A stretch of DNA of 64,000 nucleotides from Candidatus Acinetobacter avistercoris. GTDB taxonomy: Bacteria; Pseudomonadota; Gammaproteobacteria; Pseudomonadales; Moraxellaceae. Under the pieces are notes generated by a model. That model searched no databases and had not been told where the DNA came from. It saw only the letters and a list, made by a program, of their open reading frames with translations. Positions 17,800-27,485 of the stretch are shown one piece after another. Both the position numbers and the translations under genes were made by a program. How positions within the stretch are numbered: position 1 is the first letter of the stretch; every line of letters starts with the position of its first letter. The stretch lies in contig JAHLFF010000157.1 of assembly GCA_018883945.1 (NCBI GenBank), positions 1 through 64,000 on the forward strand. The letters run 5' to 3'.

Positions 17800-20418
17800 G
17801 TGACGCAAAAACACGATCAAATAAACTCAAACGCTGTAATAACTTCAACACCCACCACAAATTTAGTCACACTTGTAAATGCGGTTCCATCAGTATTTGA
17901 AAAAGCGGAAATTCAAAACACTTTGACTCAAACAGCACTAAAACCCGAACAATTAACCCATATACCCAATGCAGCAAAGATTCCAGCATCAACAAAAAGA
18001 ATTAAACCGCTGAATAATTTCTTGGGTCAAGACCGTGCCAAAGCATCTGTAGAGGCAGGTATTGCATTGCCTTATTCAGGCTACAATATTTTTGCAGTAG
18101 GTACAGCGGGCTTAGGTAAACGCACCATGGTGAAGCGTTTACTACAGCAACACGCCAAAAATATGCCGACACCCGATGATTGGGTCTATGTGTATAATTT
18201 TAAAAATGCACGTAATCCGATCGCTCTGCATTTCCCTGCTGGACAAGGCAGTAAATTTCAAACCATGTTGCACCAAACATGGCAAACCATCTTTAAGCAG
18301 TTAGAACGACGTTTTAGCGCAGAAACCTATCATAATCGTATTGAAAAAATTCGAATGATTACTGGTAATGAACAACATCATGCGTTGGTTGAATTAACAC
18401 GCGAAGGCGAAGGTCTAGATCTAAAACTGATTAATCGAAATGAAGAACATTGCTTTATTCCTACGCATTTCATCAATGATCAAATTGAAGAAATGTCGCA
18501 AGAAGACATTAATGCATTGAATAGCAAAGAACGCGCAGAAATCAATGCCAATATCCGCTATATGGATAAAAAGTTGGAGCGTTTGGGCTTACAAATTGGC
18601 GATCTGGAAGATGAAGCACGAGATTTAGTCTCTGAACTCAACCGCGAAATCGCGAAACAAGTGATTATTCCGCGCATGGAATTGATCTTGAATAAATTCA
18701 CCAATGTCGTTGGACTTGAGCAATATTTAAAACTGTATGCTGACGATATTATCGAAAATGTGGAAACCGTGCTTGAGCAAGAAGAAATTGATTTCTCACC
18801 TGCACATTTCAATCGCGTACCAGCACGTTATCAAGCCAATGTGGTGATTAGCAATAAAGCCAACACTGGTGCGCCAGTTATTTTTGAAGACTTTCCAACA
18901 CATTACAACTTACTCGGCCATGTAGAGCAACTGACTCAACAAGGCACGATCAGCACAGATTTTACATTGATTCGTCCAGGTGCTTTACATCGTGCGAATG
19001 GTGGCTTCCTCATGTTGGAAGCTGATCAACTCTTAGAACAACCTTATGCATGGCAAGGTTTAAAACGTGCAATCAAGTCAGGACAGATTAAACTGACCTC
19101 TTTAGAGCACATGTTGACACTCACGGGGAATATCTCGATCGAACCTGAGTCAATTCCACTAAATTTAAAAGTCATCTTGTTGGCAGAGCCAGAAGTGTAT
19201 TACGAAATTTTGGAAGTCGAACCTGAGTTAGGCAGTGTCTTCAAAATTCGTGCTGACTTTACCGACACATTACAACGTAATGACGAAAATGAACAAGCCT
19301 ACATGCATTTGATTGCTGACTATGTTCAATCTTCCAAACTCCTCCCTTTTGATCGTTCTGCCCTTGCCGCGCTACTCACAGATTCTAGCCGTCAAGCAGA
19401 AGACCAAAGCTCATTATCCTTACACGCCTTGACTTTGGGTGATTTAATTCATGAATCACATCATCATGCGTTTAAGGCCAATGCCACGATTGTCACTGCA
19501 GAGCATATCAATACTGCACTCAAACATCGTCAATATCGATTGGGTTATTTACGTGAACTGTATTGGCAAGATTTATCACGTGGTACACAGTTAATTGAAA
19601 CACGTGGTCACCGTTTGGGACAAATTAATGCCTTATCCGTGATTCATTATGCGGATGTCGAATTCGGTCTTCCTTCTCGCTTAACGGCTTCTGTCTATCA
19701 AGGTGGCGGTGATATTCTTGACATCGAGCGCAGTGTAGAGCTTGGAGGCTCACTTCATGCCAAAGGCGTGTTGTTGATGTCGTCTTTCTTAAAGGCACAT
19801 TTCGGTCGCGAACAAATATTACATTTTTCAGCAGCACTCGCGTTTGAACAAAGTTATGGTCAAGTCGATGGCGATAGTGCAACTGTTGCAGAGCTGTCTG
19901 CTTTAATTTCTGCGATTAGTCAGCTGCCTATCGATCAGTCTTGGGCAATAACAGGCTCAATGAACCAACTGGGTCAGGTGCAACCAATTGGTGGCGTCAA
20001 CGCTAAAATCGAAGGCTTCTACGATGCGTGTAAGCTTCAAGGTTTAACAGGCAAACAAGGGGTCATCATTCCACGTCAAAATATGGATCATCTAATGATT
20101 CGTCAGGATGTCATCGATGCCGTGGCCGCAGGACAATTCCATATTCATGCCATTCGTACGATTGATGAAGCGCTGGAAATATTAATGGCCCGTCCTGTGG
20201 GTCAGCTTAATAAAAAAGGTCGTTATACCAAAGGCTCAATTTATGCGGCTGTGATGGAGCAGTTAGAATATTGGCAAGCGATTGAAGATGGTGCTGAACT
20301 TGAAGATCTGACCAAGAAAAAGAAAAAAAAGAAGAAAAAAGATAAGGCTAAAAAAGACAAAGCCAAAAAAGAATCAGACGCTCAAAAAGAGCTGCAAGAG
20401 CCAGAAGAAAAATTATAA
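17800..20418 (+). CDS. Lon-like ATP-dependent protease (AAA family)
   Basis: 872 aa protease of the LonB/YcbZ-like group with ATPase and Lon-type proteolytic domains in one chain. The Walker A region (GTAGLGKRT, about residue 105) is slightly divergent; a Walker-B-like region follows HRANGGFLMLEAD. The catalytic dyad is Ser693 in DGDSAT and Lys736 in GGVNAKIEGF. A coiled-coil-like stretch lies at about 240-300. The C-terminus is an unusual Lys-rich tail encoded by long A-runs. The start is GTG, since no other start precedes the conserved region; the ribosome binding site is weak. Cytoplasmic quality control is the likely role. Confidence 0.88.
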   Translation: MTQKHDQINSNAVITSTPTTNLVTLVNAVPSVFEKAEIQNTLTQTALKPEQLTHIPNAAKIPASTKRIKPLNNFLGQDRAKASVEAGIALPYSGYNIFAVGTAGLGKRTMVKRLLQQHAKNMPTPDDWVYVYNFKNARNPIALHFPAGQGSKFQTMLHQTWQTIFKQLERRFSAETYHNRIEKIRMITGNEQHHALVELTREGEGLDLKLINRNEEHCFIPTHFINDQIEEMSQEDINALNSKERAEINANIRYMDKKLERLGLQIGDLEDEARDLVSELNREIAKQVIIPRMELILNKFTNVVGLEQYLKLYADDIIENVETVLEQEEIDFSPAHFNRVPARYQANVVISNKANTGAPVIFEDFPTHYNLLGHVEQLTQQGTISTDFTLIRPGALHRANGGFLMLEADQLLEQPYAWQGLKRAIKSGQIKLTSLEHMLTLTGNISIEPESIPLNLKVILLAEPEVYYEILEVEPELGSVFKIRADFTDTLQRNDENEQAYMHLIADYVQSSKLLPFDRSALAALLTDSSRQAEDQSSLSLHALTLGDLIHESHHHAFKANATIVTAEHINTALKHRQYRLGYLRELYWQDLSRGTQLIETRGHRLGQINALSVIHYADVEFGLPSRLTASVYQGGGDILDIERSVELGGSLHAKGVLLMSSFLKAHFGREQILHFSAALAFEQSYGQVDGDSATVAELSALISAISQLPIDQSWAITGSMNQLGQVQPIGGVNAKIEGFYDACKLQGLTGKQGVIIPRQNMDHLMIRQDVIDAVAAGQFHIHAIRTIDEALEILMARPVGQLNKKGRYTKGSIYAAVMEQLEYWQAIEDGAELEDLTKKKKKKKKKDKAKKDKAKKESDAQKELQEPEEKL

Positions 20419-20459
20419 TCTGATCGTTAGTTAAGATGTATCTAGAGGATACATTGACA

Positions 20460-20487
20460 AAAAAAGCGCCTTAAGGCGCTTTTTTTA
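20460..20487. terminator. Bidirectional terminator between lon-like gene and grxD
   Basis: AAAAAGCGCC-TTAA-GGCGCTTTTT between convergent genes, with A- and T-tracts on either side. Confidence 0.9.
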
Positions 20488-20505
20488 CAACTTCAACACG
20501 TTCAA

Positions 20506-20847
20506 TTACGCTTCAGCTGCTGGGCTATATTGTTCAATCAGCGTTTTGAGTTCGCCATTTTGGAACATTTCTAGCATGATATCGCTACCACCGATCAATT
20601 CTGCATTGATCCATAGTTGTGGAAATGTTGGCCAATTTGCGATTTGTGGCAACATTGTACGGATATCTTGGTTTTCCAAAATATTCACATAAGCAAATGG
20701 ACGGCCAATTTGGCTCAATGCTTCAACTGCACGTGCAGAGAAACCACATTGTGGAAATTGTGGTGTGCCTTTCATATAAAGAAGCACCGCATGTTTAGCA
20801 ATTTGATCGCGAATTAACGCTTCTGTATCACGCATTTGTTCAGTCAT
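20506..20847 (-). CDS. grxD: Monothiol glutaredoxin Grx4
   Basis: 113 aa. The active site is CGFS with Cys34 (QFPQCGFSAR), which marks monothiol glutaredoxins that bind and deliver [2Fe-2S] clusters rather than acting as general disulfide reductases. The glutathione-binding WPTFPQLW and GGSDIM segments are intact. GAGGAT precedes the ATG at 9 nt. Confidence 0.97.
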   Translation of the reverse strand: MTEQMRDTEALIRDQIAKHAVLLYMKGTPQFPQCGFSARAVEALSQIGRPFAYVNILENQDIRTMLPQIANWPTFPQLWINAELIGGSDIMLEMFQNGELKTLIEQYSPAAEA

Positions 20848-21008
20848 TGATTAAATCCTCAACTCATCTGCGTGCATTATACCTAAATCCCACTTAAAGA
20901 GAACGTATTGCCAATTTTTTCCACTTAAATTTACATTGGGTCTTTTAATCTCGCGCTGATTTTGTTTAGATAAACTTTTACTTTCCACCTAACAACTAAG
21001 AGTTAGTC

Positions 21009-22220
21009 ATGAATAACATTACCCTCGCACCGGTACAAACTGATCAACCCTCTCACTTGATGCCTGTCTTTAGCCGTCAACCGATCAGCTTTGTCCGAGG
21101 ACGAGGATCATACCTTTACACAGCTGACAATACGGAATATTTAGATGCTTTAACAGGTATTGCAGTATGTGGTTTAGGTCATGCGCATCCAGTCTTGGCT
21201 GAAGCGATTGCTGAACAAGCAGCAACCTTAATTCACACCAGCAATATCTATGAAGTGCCTTGGCAAACTGCTGCTGCACAGAAGCTGGCTGAAGTTTCAG
21301 GAATGGAAGAGATTTTCTTCTCGAATAGTGGTGCAGAATCGAATGAAGGTGCAATTAAAATCGCCCGTAAATTTGGTCATATGCAAGGCATTGCACTGCC
21401 AAAAATCATTGTTGCAGATGGATCATTTCACGGTCGCACTATGGCAACATTGTCCGCTACAGGTAATAAAAAGGTTCAAGAAGGTTTTGCTCCCCTCGTT
21501 GAGGGTTTCATTCGAGTTCCATTTGGTGACATTGAAGCGATTACGGAAGCTGCGATCAATCACCCAGATATCGTGGCAATTTTAGTTGAGCCCATCCAAG
21601 GTGAAGGTGGTGTCAACACTGCCCCTCAAGGTTTTAGCTATTTAGAAGAAATTCGTCATTTGTGCAACCAGCACAATTGGTTGATGATGCTTGACGAAGT
21701 TCAAACGGGTAACGGCCGTACAGGTAAATACTTCGCCTATCAACATACCAATATTGTTCCTGATGTCATCACAACAGCAAAAGGTTTGGGCAATGGCTTC
21801 CCAATTGGCGCTGTAATGACCCAAGGTAAAGGTCTGGGTATTTTGACAGCTGGAAATCATGGTTCAACCTATAGCGGCTCAGCACTGGGTTCACGCGTGG
21901 TGTATACCATTATCGATTTAATGCAAAAAGAAAATATCGTTGCCAATGCAGCTGAAATTGGACATTATTTGGCTGAACAATTGCGTACTCAATTGGTTGA
22001 ACACAATGTGATTGTTCGCGGTTTTGGTATGATGATTGGTATTGAACTACCAAAAGCATGCGGTGAATTGGTTGATATTGCACGTATTGAGCACAACTTA
22101 ATCATCAATGTAACCGCAGGCAACGTCGTTCGTTTGCTGCCTGCCCTCAATATGAATCATGAACAAGCTGATGATTTGTTGAATCGTTTGATCCCAGCGA
22201 TTAAAAACTTTCTAAACTAA
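21009..22220 (+). CDS. argD: Acetylornithine/ornithine-type aminotransferase
   Basis: 403 aa class-III PLP aminotransferase. It has the SGAESNEGAIKIAR phosphate-binding segment, the LDEVQTGNGRTGK motif, and Lys258 in TTAKGLGNG as the Schiff-base lysine. Length and motifs fit ArgD (acetylornithine aminotransferase, arginine biosynthesis), which often also acts as succinyldiaminopimelate aminotransferase; AstC of arginine catabolism is closely related and cannot be fully excluded. It stands alone, with a terminator immediately downstream. Confidence 0.88.
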   Translation: MNNITLAPVQTDQPSHLMPVFSRQPISFVRGRGSYLYTADNTEYLDALTGIAVCGLGHAHPVLAEAIAEQAATLIHTSNIYEVPWQTAAAQKLAEVSGMEEIFFSNSGAESNEGAIKIARKFGHMQGIALPKIIVADGSFHGRTMATLSATGNKKVQEGFAPLVEGFIRVPFGDIEAITEAAINHPDIVAILVEPIQGEGGVNTAPQGFSYLEEIRHLCNQHNWLMMLDEVQTGNGRTGKYFAYQHTNIVPDVITTAKGLGNGFPIGAVMTQGKGLGILTAGNHGSTYSGSALGSRVVYTIIDLMQKENIVANAAEIGHYLAEQLRTQLVEHNVIVRGFGMMIGIELPKACGELVDIARIEHNLIINVTAGNVVRLLPALNMNHEQADDLLNRLIPAIKNFLN

Positions 22221-22250
22221 GGTTAAGCGCCATTCATTTATCCCGAACAA

Positions 22251-22287
22251 AATCTAAAAAAGCCACTTAAAGTGGCTTTTTTAGATT
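22251..22287. terminator. Bidirectional terminator between argD and lysR
   Basis: Extended perfect stem: AATCTAAAAAAGCCACTT pairs with AAGTGGCTTTTTTAGATT around a minimal loop, between convergent genes. Confidence 0.9.
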
Positions 22288-22295
22288 TTCGAGCT

Positions 22296-23228
22296 TCAAG
22301 ACGCTTCTTGTATAACTCGCCCACTAGGTAACTGACTAAAATACTGTTTTAAAGCATCTAAACAGCGATGAATTTTCATCGGTTGTTGTTCACGCTTTAA
22401 AATCATTGCACTGAGTGCAAAGGCTGGAAGTTTCCACTCAGGCAGTACTTCTACCAATGTTCCATTCATCAACTCTTTCTGAACATCCAGATAAAGTATC
22501 CGAGCAATTCCATGACCACTTTGGCACAAAGACTTCGCAACGAACACATTATTGGTTTGAATTCGGTGCTTCATTTCTAAAGCCACGTTTTCGCCTGTCA
22601 GGTTATGTTCAAAAGAAAATTGATGATAATTCTTCATGATCGTTATAGGTATAAGATCATGATTAATCAAATCTTCGGGACGTGAAATAGGCGAGTGTTG
22701 ATTAATATAACTTGGAGATGCAACCAGAACTTGATCGACACGTGCTAGCGGTAAATACGTTAAATTATTAACTTCTTCAATTTTAGACGACATGCGAATC
22801 GCAATATCTATACGTTCTTGGATTAAATCGATAAATTGATTTTCTGCTTCAAAATGAACAGTCAATCCTTTATGTGCAGTCATCCATTGCGATAGCGCAG
22901 GAACCAGATGCGTTGCCCCCAACTCTGGTGTCGTTGCTATACGTAACTCTCCAACTAAATCATCTCGTAATTCATTGAGTCTAATTTTTCCACGTTCCGC
23001 AGCAGCAAGCATTTCTTGACAGCTATAAAAGAACGCCTGCCCTGCTTCTGTTAAACTTAGTTTTCTTGTTGACCGATGAAGTAGGGTAACTTCCATTTCT
23101 TGTTCTAATGAACGTATTTGTTGACTTACAGCACTTGTAGTAATACCCAAATCTCGTGCAGCACCACTAAACGAGCTTTTTTCAACAACACATGCAAAAA
23201 CACCCATTGATCGAAGTTGATCTAACAT
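22296..23228 (-). CDS. LysR-family transcriptional regulator
   Basis: About 310 aa. N-terminal winged helix-turn-helix is clear (SFSGAARDLGITTSAVSQQIRSLEQ, residues about 20-45, and LLHRSTRKLSLTEAG), followed by a substrate-binding effector domain. The ATG at 23228 is preceded by GAGGGAAA; the longer reading upstream lacks a site. Convergent with argD, so the target is not obvious from context; many regulators of this CrgA/PA2206-like subgroup act on neighbouring divergent genes, but the divergent side here is a cell-wall gene reading the same way. Confidence 0.9.
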   Translation of the reverse strand: MLDQLRSMGVFACVVEKSSFSGAARDLGITTSAVSQQIRSLEQEMEVTLLHRSTRKLSLTEAGQAFFYSCQEMLAAAERGKIRLNELRDDLVGELRIATTPELGATHLVPALSQWMTAHKGLTVHFEAENQFIDLIQERIDIAIRMSSKIEEVNNLTYLPLARVDQVLVASPSYINQHSPISRPEDLINHDLIPITIMKNYHQFSFEHNLTGENVALEMKHRIQTNNVFVAKSLCQSGHGIARILYLDVQKELMNGTLVEVLPEWKLPAFALSAMILKREQQPMKIHRCLDALKQYFSQLPSGRVIQEAS

Positions 23229-23330
23229 AAATTTCCCTCTGAAATTATGAGATGCTTCACTCTTTTCAGAAAAAAGCAACTCATTGTATTATACGAAGAA
23301 TTTCTATATTTGCACCAACTAAATTCATCC

Positions 23331-24161
23331 CTACGGTAAAATATTTGCAGGATTTATTGGTTTGCCATCCAAACGGACTTGGAACTCGAGCATAGTACGT
23401 GTGGTACCACTTGAACCCATTTCCGCGACTTGTTGGCCAGCAGATACATTTTGCCCACTCTTCACTAAAAGTTTACTATTGTGTGCGTATGCTGTGATAT
23501 ATCCATCGATATGTTTAATCAAGACCAGATTACCATACTCTTTTAAACCATCTGCTGCATATACCACTTGACCATCAGCAGCGGCTAAAATTGGATCACC
23601 AACATTACCACTATAGCGTAATCCTTTCACATTGGTTGCAAGATTAAAGTTTTCTAATACAGATCCGTTATACGGTTTAACCCAACGCAAGGACGTCGAT
23701 TTAACAACTGCCGGTGTAGACACAATTGCTGCTGGCGCTGTTGTTGTAACTGGAGGTCTATAAGTCGGTTGAGTATTTGTTGGTAATTGAACTGTTTGAC
23801 GCTGAATAGGTACTTCATTCGTTGCTAATGGACGCGTCGTAGAGCGATTTGTATTGCGGTTTGCAGACTGTTTAAGACGAATAGATTGGTTAACATAAAT
23901 TCGATACGGCGGTGCAATATCGTTCATTTCAGCAACGCTGATATAACTTAACCCATAACGTGCTGCAATTTTACTCAATGTATCGCCAGAACGTACTGTA
24001 TAAAAATCTGGAGCCGCCGCATAACGTGTAGGATTATTGATCTGCGGCTTTGAAGCACATCCCACCAGTGAGATTGCAGTGACTGATACCACTGTAATCA
24101 TGAGTGTATTTATCCATACCTTAGGCATTTTTAAAACTTTTTCTGGTCTGGCCAAAAGCAT
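23331..24161 (-). CDS. LysM/LytM lipoprotein (NlpD-like amidase activator)
   Basis: 276 aa outer-membrane lipoprotein. The lipobox is LVGC (Cys about 36). A LysM domain follows (YTVRSGDTLSKIAARYGLS...IYVNQSIRL), then a Pro/Thr-rich linker and a C-terminal LytM (M23) domain. The first zinc ligand motif is replaced (GLRYSGNVGDPI lacks the usual His) and the final HxH position reads LEFQV, so catalysis is unlikely. This matches NlpD/EnvC-type proteins that activate the N-acetylmuramoyl-L-alanine amidases. ATG 24161 has GAGGGAG just upstream; spacing is short but later starts lack a site. Confidence 0.85.
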   Translation of the reverse strand: MLLARPEKVLKMPKVWINTLMITVVSVTAISLVGCASKPQINNPTRYAAAPDFYTVRSGDTLSKIAARYGLSYISVAEMNDIAPPYRIYVNQSIRLKQSANRNTNRSTTRPLATNEVPIQRQTVQLPTNTQPTYRPPVTTTAPAAIVSTPAVVKSTSLRWVKPYNGSVLENFNLATNVKGLRYSGNVGDPILAAADGQVVYAADGLKEYGNLVLIKHIDGYITAYAHNSKLLVKSGQNVSAGQQVAEMGSSGTTRTMLEFQVRLDGKPINPANILP

Positions 24162-25082
24162 GACTCCCTCTCTGCAATTTAAAAGTTAAATATTAAATAA
24201 AATTAGATCTGATCTAAGATTAGCAAAATTAATGTAAATGTGACTGTTTAGCCCTACTTTTTCACAAACTTATAACACTCATAAGCATTCAAGAGTCTTT
24301 TTAACTCAGTTAGGTCATTTAGCGCTACATCTGTGAGTTTAAATTAAGATTGACTCAAACAAAAAACAATCTAAATGCCACAGTTAACAGTCGATTTAAA
24401 ATGATCATCTGATGATTTTAACGAACATGATGACCATATCCTCCAAGACTGATTCTGTCTTAGTCTTTCTATCTTAGTGTTCATCTCTTTTCATTTTCCT
24501 ATTACGGCAAGGACAAAGCTTGAGCTCAACCTAGAATCCATAACTCAAAATATCAGCTCTCATGACAACTTAAACTTTGGTTCTTGATAACCCGTGATTG
24601 ATCATCAGTTCTTGACCACCATCTAACACTGCTCATATAAGCTAAAGCTTGAAATAAAGCGCTTAAATCATTCCTGGTAGCCAATGCAGCATCACACTCA
24701 AAATTTCAACCATAACGGAGCGCGAATATGAGCAGTATATTGTGTTGAGTGAAAATACTAGCTCAACATCGTTAGGACAAAACAATTACGATTATAACAA
24801 TACTGTATTTCTATCAGATTTAAAGAAATTAATCATTTGTTTTATATCGATTTTTAAATTAAATCTTGCTGTTTAACCGCTAAATACTTGCTGTTTAACC
24901 GCTAAATAATAAATATAAACACATAATATTAAAGTTTGCTTAAATCAATTCTCTGAATAAGTAAGCTGAATGAATGGTTTTATTCATACAAGACCAACAG
25001 CTTTGATACATTTTCTCTATTTTTTAATCATAAAAATTGTTTATTCTATGCAAATCATTTAGTTATAAAATTTGGGCGTATT
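24162..25082. other. 921-bp intergenic region without a gene
   Basis: AT-rich, no convincing reading frame on either strand. It holds an exact 22-bp tandem duplication at 24865-24908 and an inverted repeat TTAGAT-CTG-ATCTAA shortly upstream of the lipoprotein gene. The middle part (about 24490-24780) is less AT-rich than its flanks but I see no RNA family in it. Confidence 0.6.
24865..24908. repeat. 22-bp exact tandem duplication
   Basis: Two adjacent identical copies of CTTGCTGTTTAACCGCTAAA plus TA, about 175 bp upstream of the small periplasmic protein gene. Confidence 0.95.
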
Positions 25083-25478
25083 ATGCAAAACAAATTAACG
25101 GCTATGTTGGCTGCTGGAATATTGTCAACTTCATTTGCAATGAGTTCAACCGCTTTTGCTGAGCAAAATAAAGCAGATATTAAAGAAAATATAGAAGTGA
25201 CTCAGCAAAATGTGACCAAAGACGAGTTAGCTGCAATCTACGTTCTATCTGAAGTCTGCCCGCCCCTCGTACCACAAGATGATAAGTTTAAGGCAGGTTA
25301 TAACTCGCTTTTAAAAGATTATTTACCCAACGAAAAAAGCCCTGATGCTGCTTTAAAAAGCTTGGTCAAACAAAGTGCATTTAAGACTGCTTTAGAGCAA
25401 GCACGTCTTGATGCAAAAACAGCAGGCGAGCAAGGCAACAAAAAAGTTTGCAACGATGTGAAAGATTATCAATCTTAA
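25083..25478 (+). CDS. Small periplasmic protein, MCR_0457-like
   Basis: 131 aa with a clear signal peptide (AAGILSTSFAMSSTAFA, cleavage about residue 26). The mature part is helical and has two cysteines (SEVCPPL and KKVCND) that could form a disulfide. It resembles the uncharacterised Moraxellaceae family represented by MCR_0457; this is from recall, not a search. TTGGGCG precedes the ATG weakly. It stands alone, ahead of a hairpin terminator. Confidence 0.75.
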   Translation: MQNKLTAMLAAGILSTSFAMSSTAFAEQNKADIKENIEVTQQNVTKDELAAIYVLSEVCPPLVPQDDKFKAGYNSLLKDYLPNEKSPDAALKSLVKQSAFKTALEQARLDAKTAGEQGNKKVCNDVKDYQS

Positions 25479-25518
25479 ATTTCAAAGATGCATGAAATAG
25501 TTACAATTAGCATGAAAT

Positions 25519-25554
25519 AAGCCGACTTCCCCCATAGCAGTCGGCTTTGGTTTA
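25519..25554 (+). terminator. Terminator after the MCR_0457-like gene
   Basis: AAGCCGACT / AGTCGGCTT stem with an 11-nt loop, followed by TTGGTTT. The T-tract is weak. Confidence 0.6.
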
Positions 25555-25605
25555 TCCTAGAATGCAAAGCTGTTTTGTGCTCACATAAGATTGGAACGAC
25601 CCAGA

Positions 25606-26754
25606 ATGACCCTAAAAAGCGCCATCGCAGCATCACTACTATTACCATCATTTACTTATGCAGCAACAGTTCTGTCCACACCTCCAGAATTGAATAACAA
25701 ATCTTATGTTCTAATGGATTATGAGACTGGACAAGTTCTTGCAAGCAAAAATGAAAACGAAAAGCTTGCTCCTGCATCTATGACAAAAATGATGACAAGT
25801 TTCATCATCGAACAAAAACTTTTAAATGGCCAACTGACTGAAGACGAAAAAGTTCGTATGAACGAGTCTGCTTGGTGCCGTGGAAGTAGCGCCGAGTCAT
25901 GTATGTATGTTCCTTTAAATGGAACCGCAACAGTTCTTGAAATGTTACGCGGGATTATTATCCAATCGGGTAATGATGCGTCTAAGGCCATGGCTGAACA
26001 TATTTCAGGCAATGAGGGTACTTTCGCGCATAGCATGAACCAAGAGGCAAAACGTATTGGTATGACCAATACGAATTTTATTAACTCTACGGGTATGCCA
26101 GCTGAAGGTCATTATTCAACAGCGAAAGATATGGCAACACTGGCTCAGCATATTATTCATGACAGTTCAAAATACTACCCAATCTATTCAGAAAAAGAAT
26201 TTACCTTTAACGGTATTAAACAAGGCAACCGTAATGCCCTTCTTTATACAGATCCAAGCGTAGATGGCCTTAAAACAGGTCATACTGAAGAAGCGGGTTA
26301 CTGCCTAACAACATCGTCTAAACGCGGACCAATGCGTTTAATTTCAGTGATTTTTGGTGCACCAAGCATGAATGCGCGTGCTTCTCAAACACGTGAAATT
26401 TTAGCGTGGGGTTATGCAAACTTTGAAACGGTCAGTGTCCAACCTGCAAATATTAAGTTGACCACATCTAAAGTATGGTTTGGCCAAGAAAATCAAGTAG
26501 ACGTAGGCTTAGCTGAAAAGTTCAATGTGACTATGCCTAAAGGTCAGGCAAATGCGATTCAAACACAGATTTCTGTACAACCTAATCTCAATGCACCGCT
26601 TCAAAAAGGTCAAGTTGTCGGTAAACTTACAGCAACTTTAAACGGGAAAGTGATTGCTGAAAAACCTTTGGTTGCACTACAAGCGGTTGAAGAAGCAGGT
26701 TTCTTCTCACGTATGTTTGACCATATCAAACAGTTTTTTAGTAACTTATTCTAA
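25606..26754 (+). CDS. dacC: D-alanyl-D-alanine carboxypeptidase (PBP5/6 type)
   Basis: 382 aa low-molecular-mass penicillin-binding protein that trims pentapeptides in the periplasm. A signal peptide (SAIAASLLLPSFTYAA) is followed by SxxK at Ser58-Lys61 (SMTK), SxN at 121-123 (SGN) and KTG at 223-225. A PBP5-type C-terminal beta domain and an amphipathic membrane-anchoring helix (FFSRMFDHIKQFFSNLF) complete the protein. The ATG at 25606 gives the usual signal peptide; an upstream TTG adds five residues and is less likely. The exact paralogue name (dacA/dacC) cannot be settled. Confidence 0.93.
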   Translation: MTLKSAIAASLLLPSFTYAATVLSTPPELNNKSYVLMDYETGQVLASKNENEKLAPASMTKMMTSFIIEQKLLNGQLTEDEKVRMNESAWCRGSSAESCMYVPLNGTATVLEMLRGIIIQSGNDASKAMAEHISGNEGTFAHSMNQEAKRIGMTNTNFINSTGMPAEGHYSTAKDMATLAQHIIHDSSKYYPIYSEKEFTFNGIKQGNRNALLYTDPSVDGLKTGHTEEAGYCLTTSSKRGPMRLISVIFGAPSMNARASQTREILAWGYANFETVSVQPANIKLTTSKVWFGQENQVDVGLAEKFNVTMPKGQANAIQTQISVQPNLNAPLQKGQVVGKLTATLNGKVIAEKPLVALQAVEEAGFFSRMFDHIKQFFSNLF

Positions 26755-26875
26755 TTTCTAAATTTGAATTTTAGTTTTAAATTCTTAGTTTTTAAATTTT
26801 AAGTTCTAAATCTCTAGCTCTATGTTTTTAAATCTCGGTTTCTATATCAAGAGTTAAATTTTAAGCATGAGACTT

Positions 26876-26908
26876 AAGCATTCATATTTCGGTATGGATG
26901 CTTTTTTA
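26876..26908 (+). terminator. Terminator downstream of dacC
   Basis: AAGCAT-T-CATA / TATG-G-ATGCTT hairpin followed by TTTTTT, at the end of an AT-rich low-complexity stretch (26755-26870) made of imperfect repeats of a TTTAAATTTTTAG-like unit. Confidence 0.75.
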
Positions 26909-26948
26909 ATTTATACTGTTCAACATAATGTAATTGAGAGCCTTTAGA

Positions 26949-27485
26949 ATGACTCAAAATGTTCGTGCTTATTTAGATACTTACCCTCAGAGCAATGAAT
27001 CAAATTACATCGACCCGATGTCGGTGGTGGTTGGTGACGTTGTATTGGGTGAAAATGTTTCGATCTGGCCATTTGCGGTGATTCGTGGGGATGTGAACTT
27101 CATTCGTATTGGTAAAAATTCGAATGTTCAAGATCATTCAATGCTACATGTCAGCCATAAAAATGCGTCAAAGCCTGAAGGCTCACCTTTAATTATTGGG
27201 GAAGACGTTACGATTGGGCATCATGTAACTTTGCATGGCTGTACCATTGGTGATCGTGTTCTCGTTGGAATTAATACTATTATTTTAGATGACGCGATCA
27301 TTGAAGATGACGTCATGATTGGTGCTGGATCACTGGTTCCACCCCGCAAACGCTTGGAAAGTGGTTATTTATACGTGGGAAGTCCAGTCAAACAAGTCAG
27401 AAAATTGACTGAAAAAGAATTGGCTTTTTTACCCTACTCTGCACAAAACTATGTCAAAGTTTCTGCAAACTATCAAAATCAATAA
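26949..27485 (+). CDS. Gamma-class carbonic anhydrase family protein
   Basis: 178 aa left-handed beta-helix (hexapeptide repeat) protein of the YrdA/CaiE group. Repeats such as GDVVLGENVSIWPFAVIRGDV are visible, and the three zinc-binding histidines fit HSMLHVSH and GHHVTLHG. Active members hydrate CO2; others act in unknown metal-dependent steps. The ATG at 26949 matches the family start; an upstream TTG adds five residues without support. Confidence 0.9.
   Translation: MTQNVRAYLDTYPQSNESNYIDPMSVVVGDVVLGENVSIWPFAVIRGDVNFIRIGKNSNVQDHSMLHVSHKNASKPEGSPLIIGEDVTIGHHVTLHGCTIGDRVLVGINTIILDDAIIEDDVMIGAGSLVPPRKRLESGYLYVGSPVKQVRKLTEKELAFLPYSAQNYVKVSANYQNQ

Noticed and set aside
24744..24790. Six-codon leader frame after an AACGGAG site in the 24.7-kb spacer
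   Set aside because: Too short to support and with no downstream gene within 300 bp to regulate.
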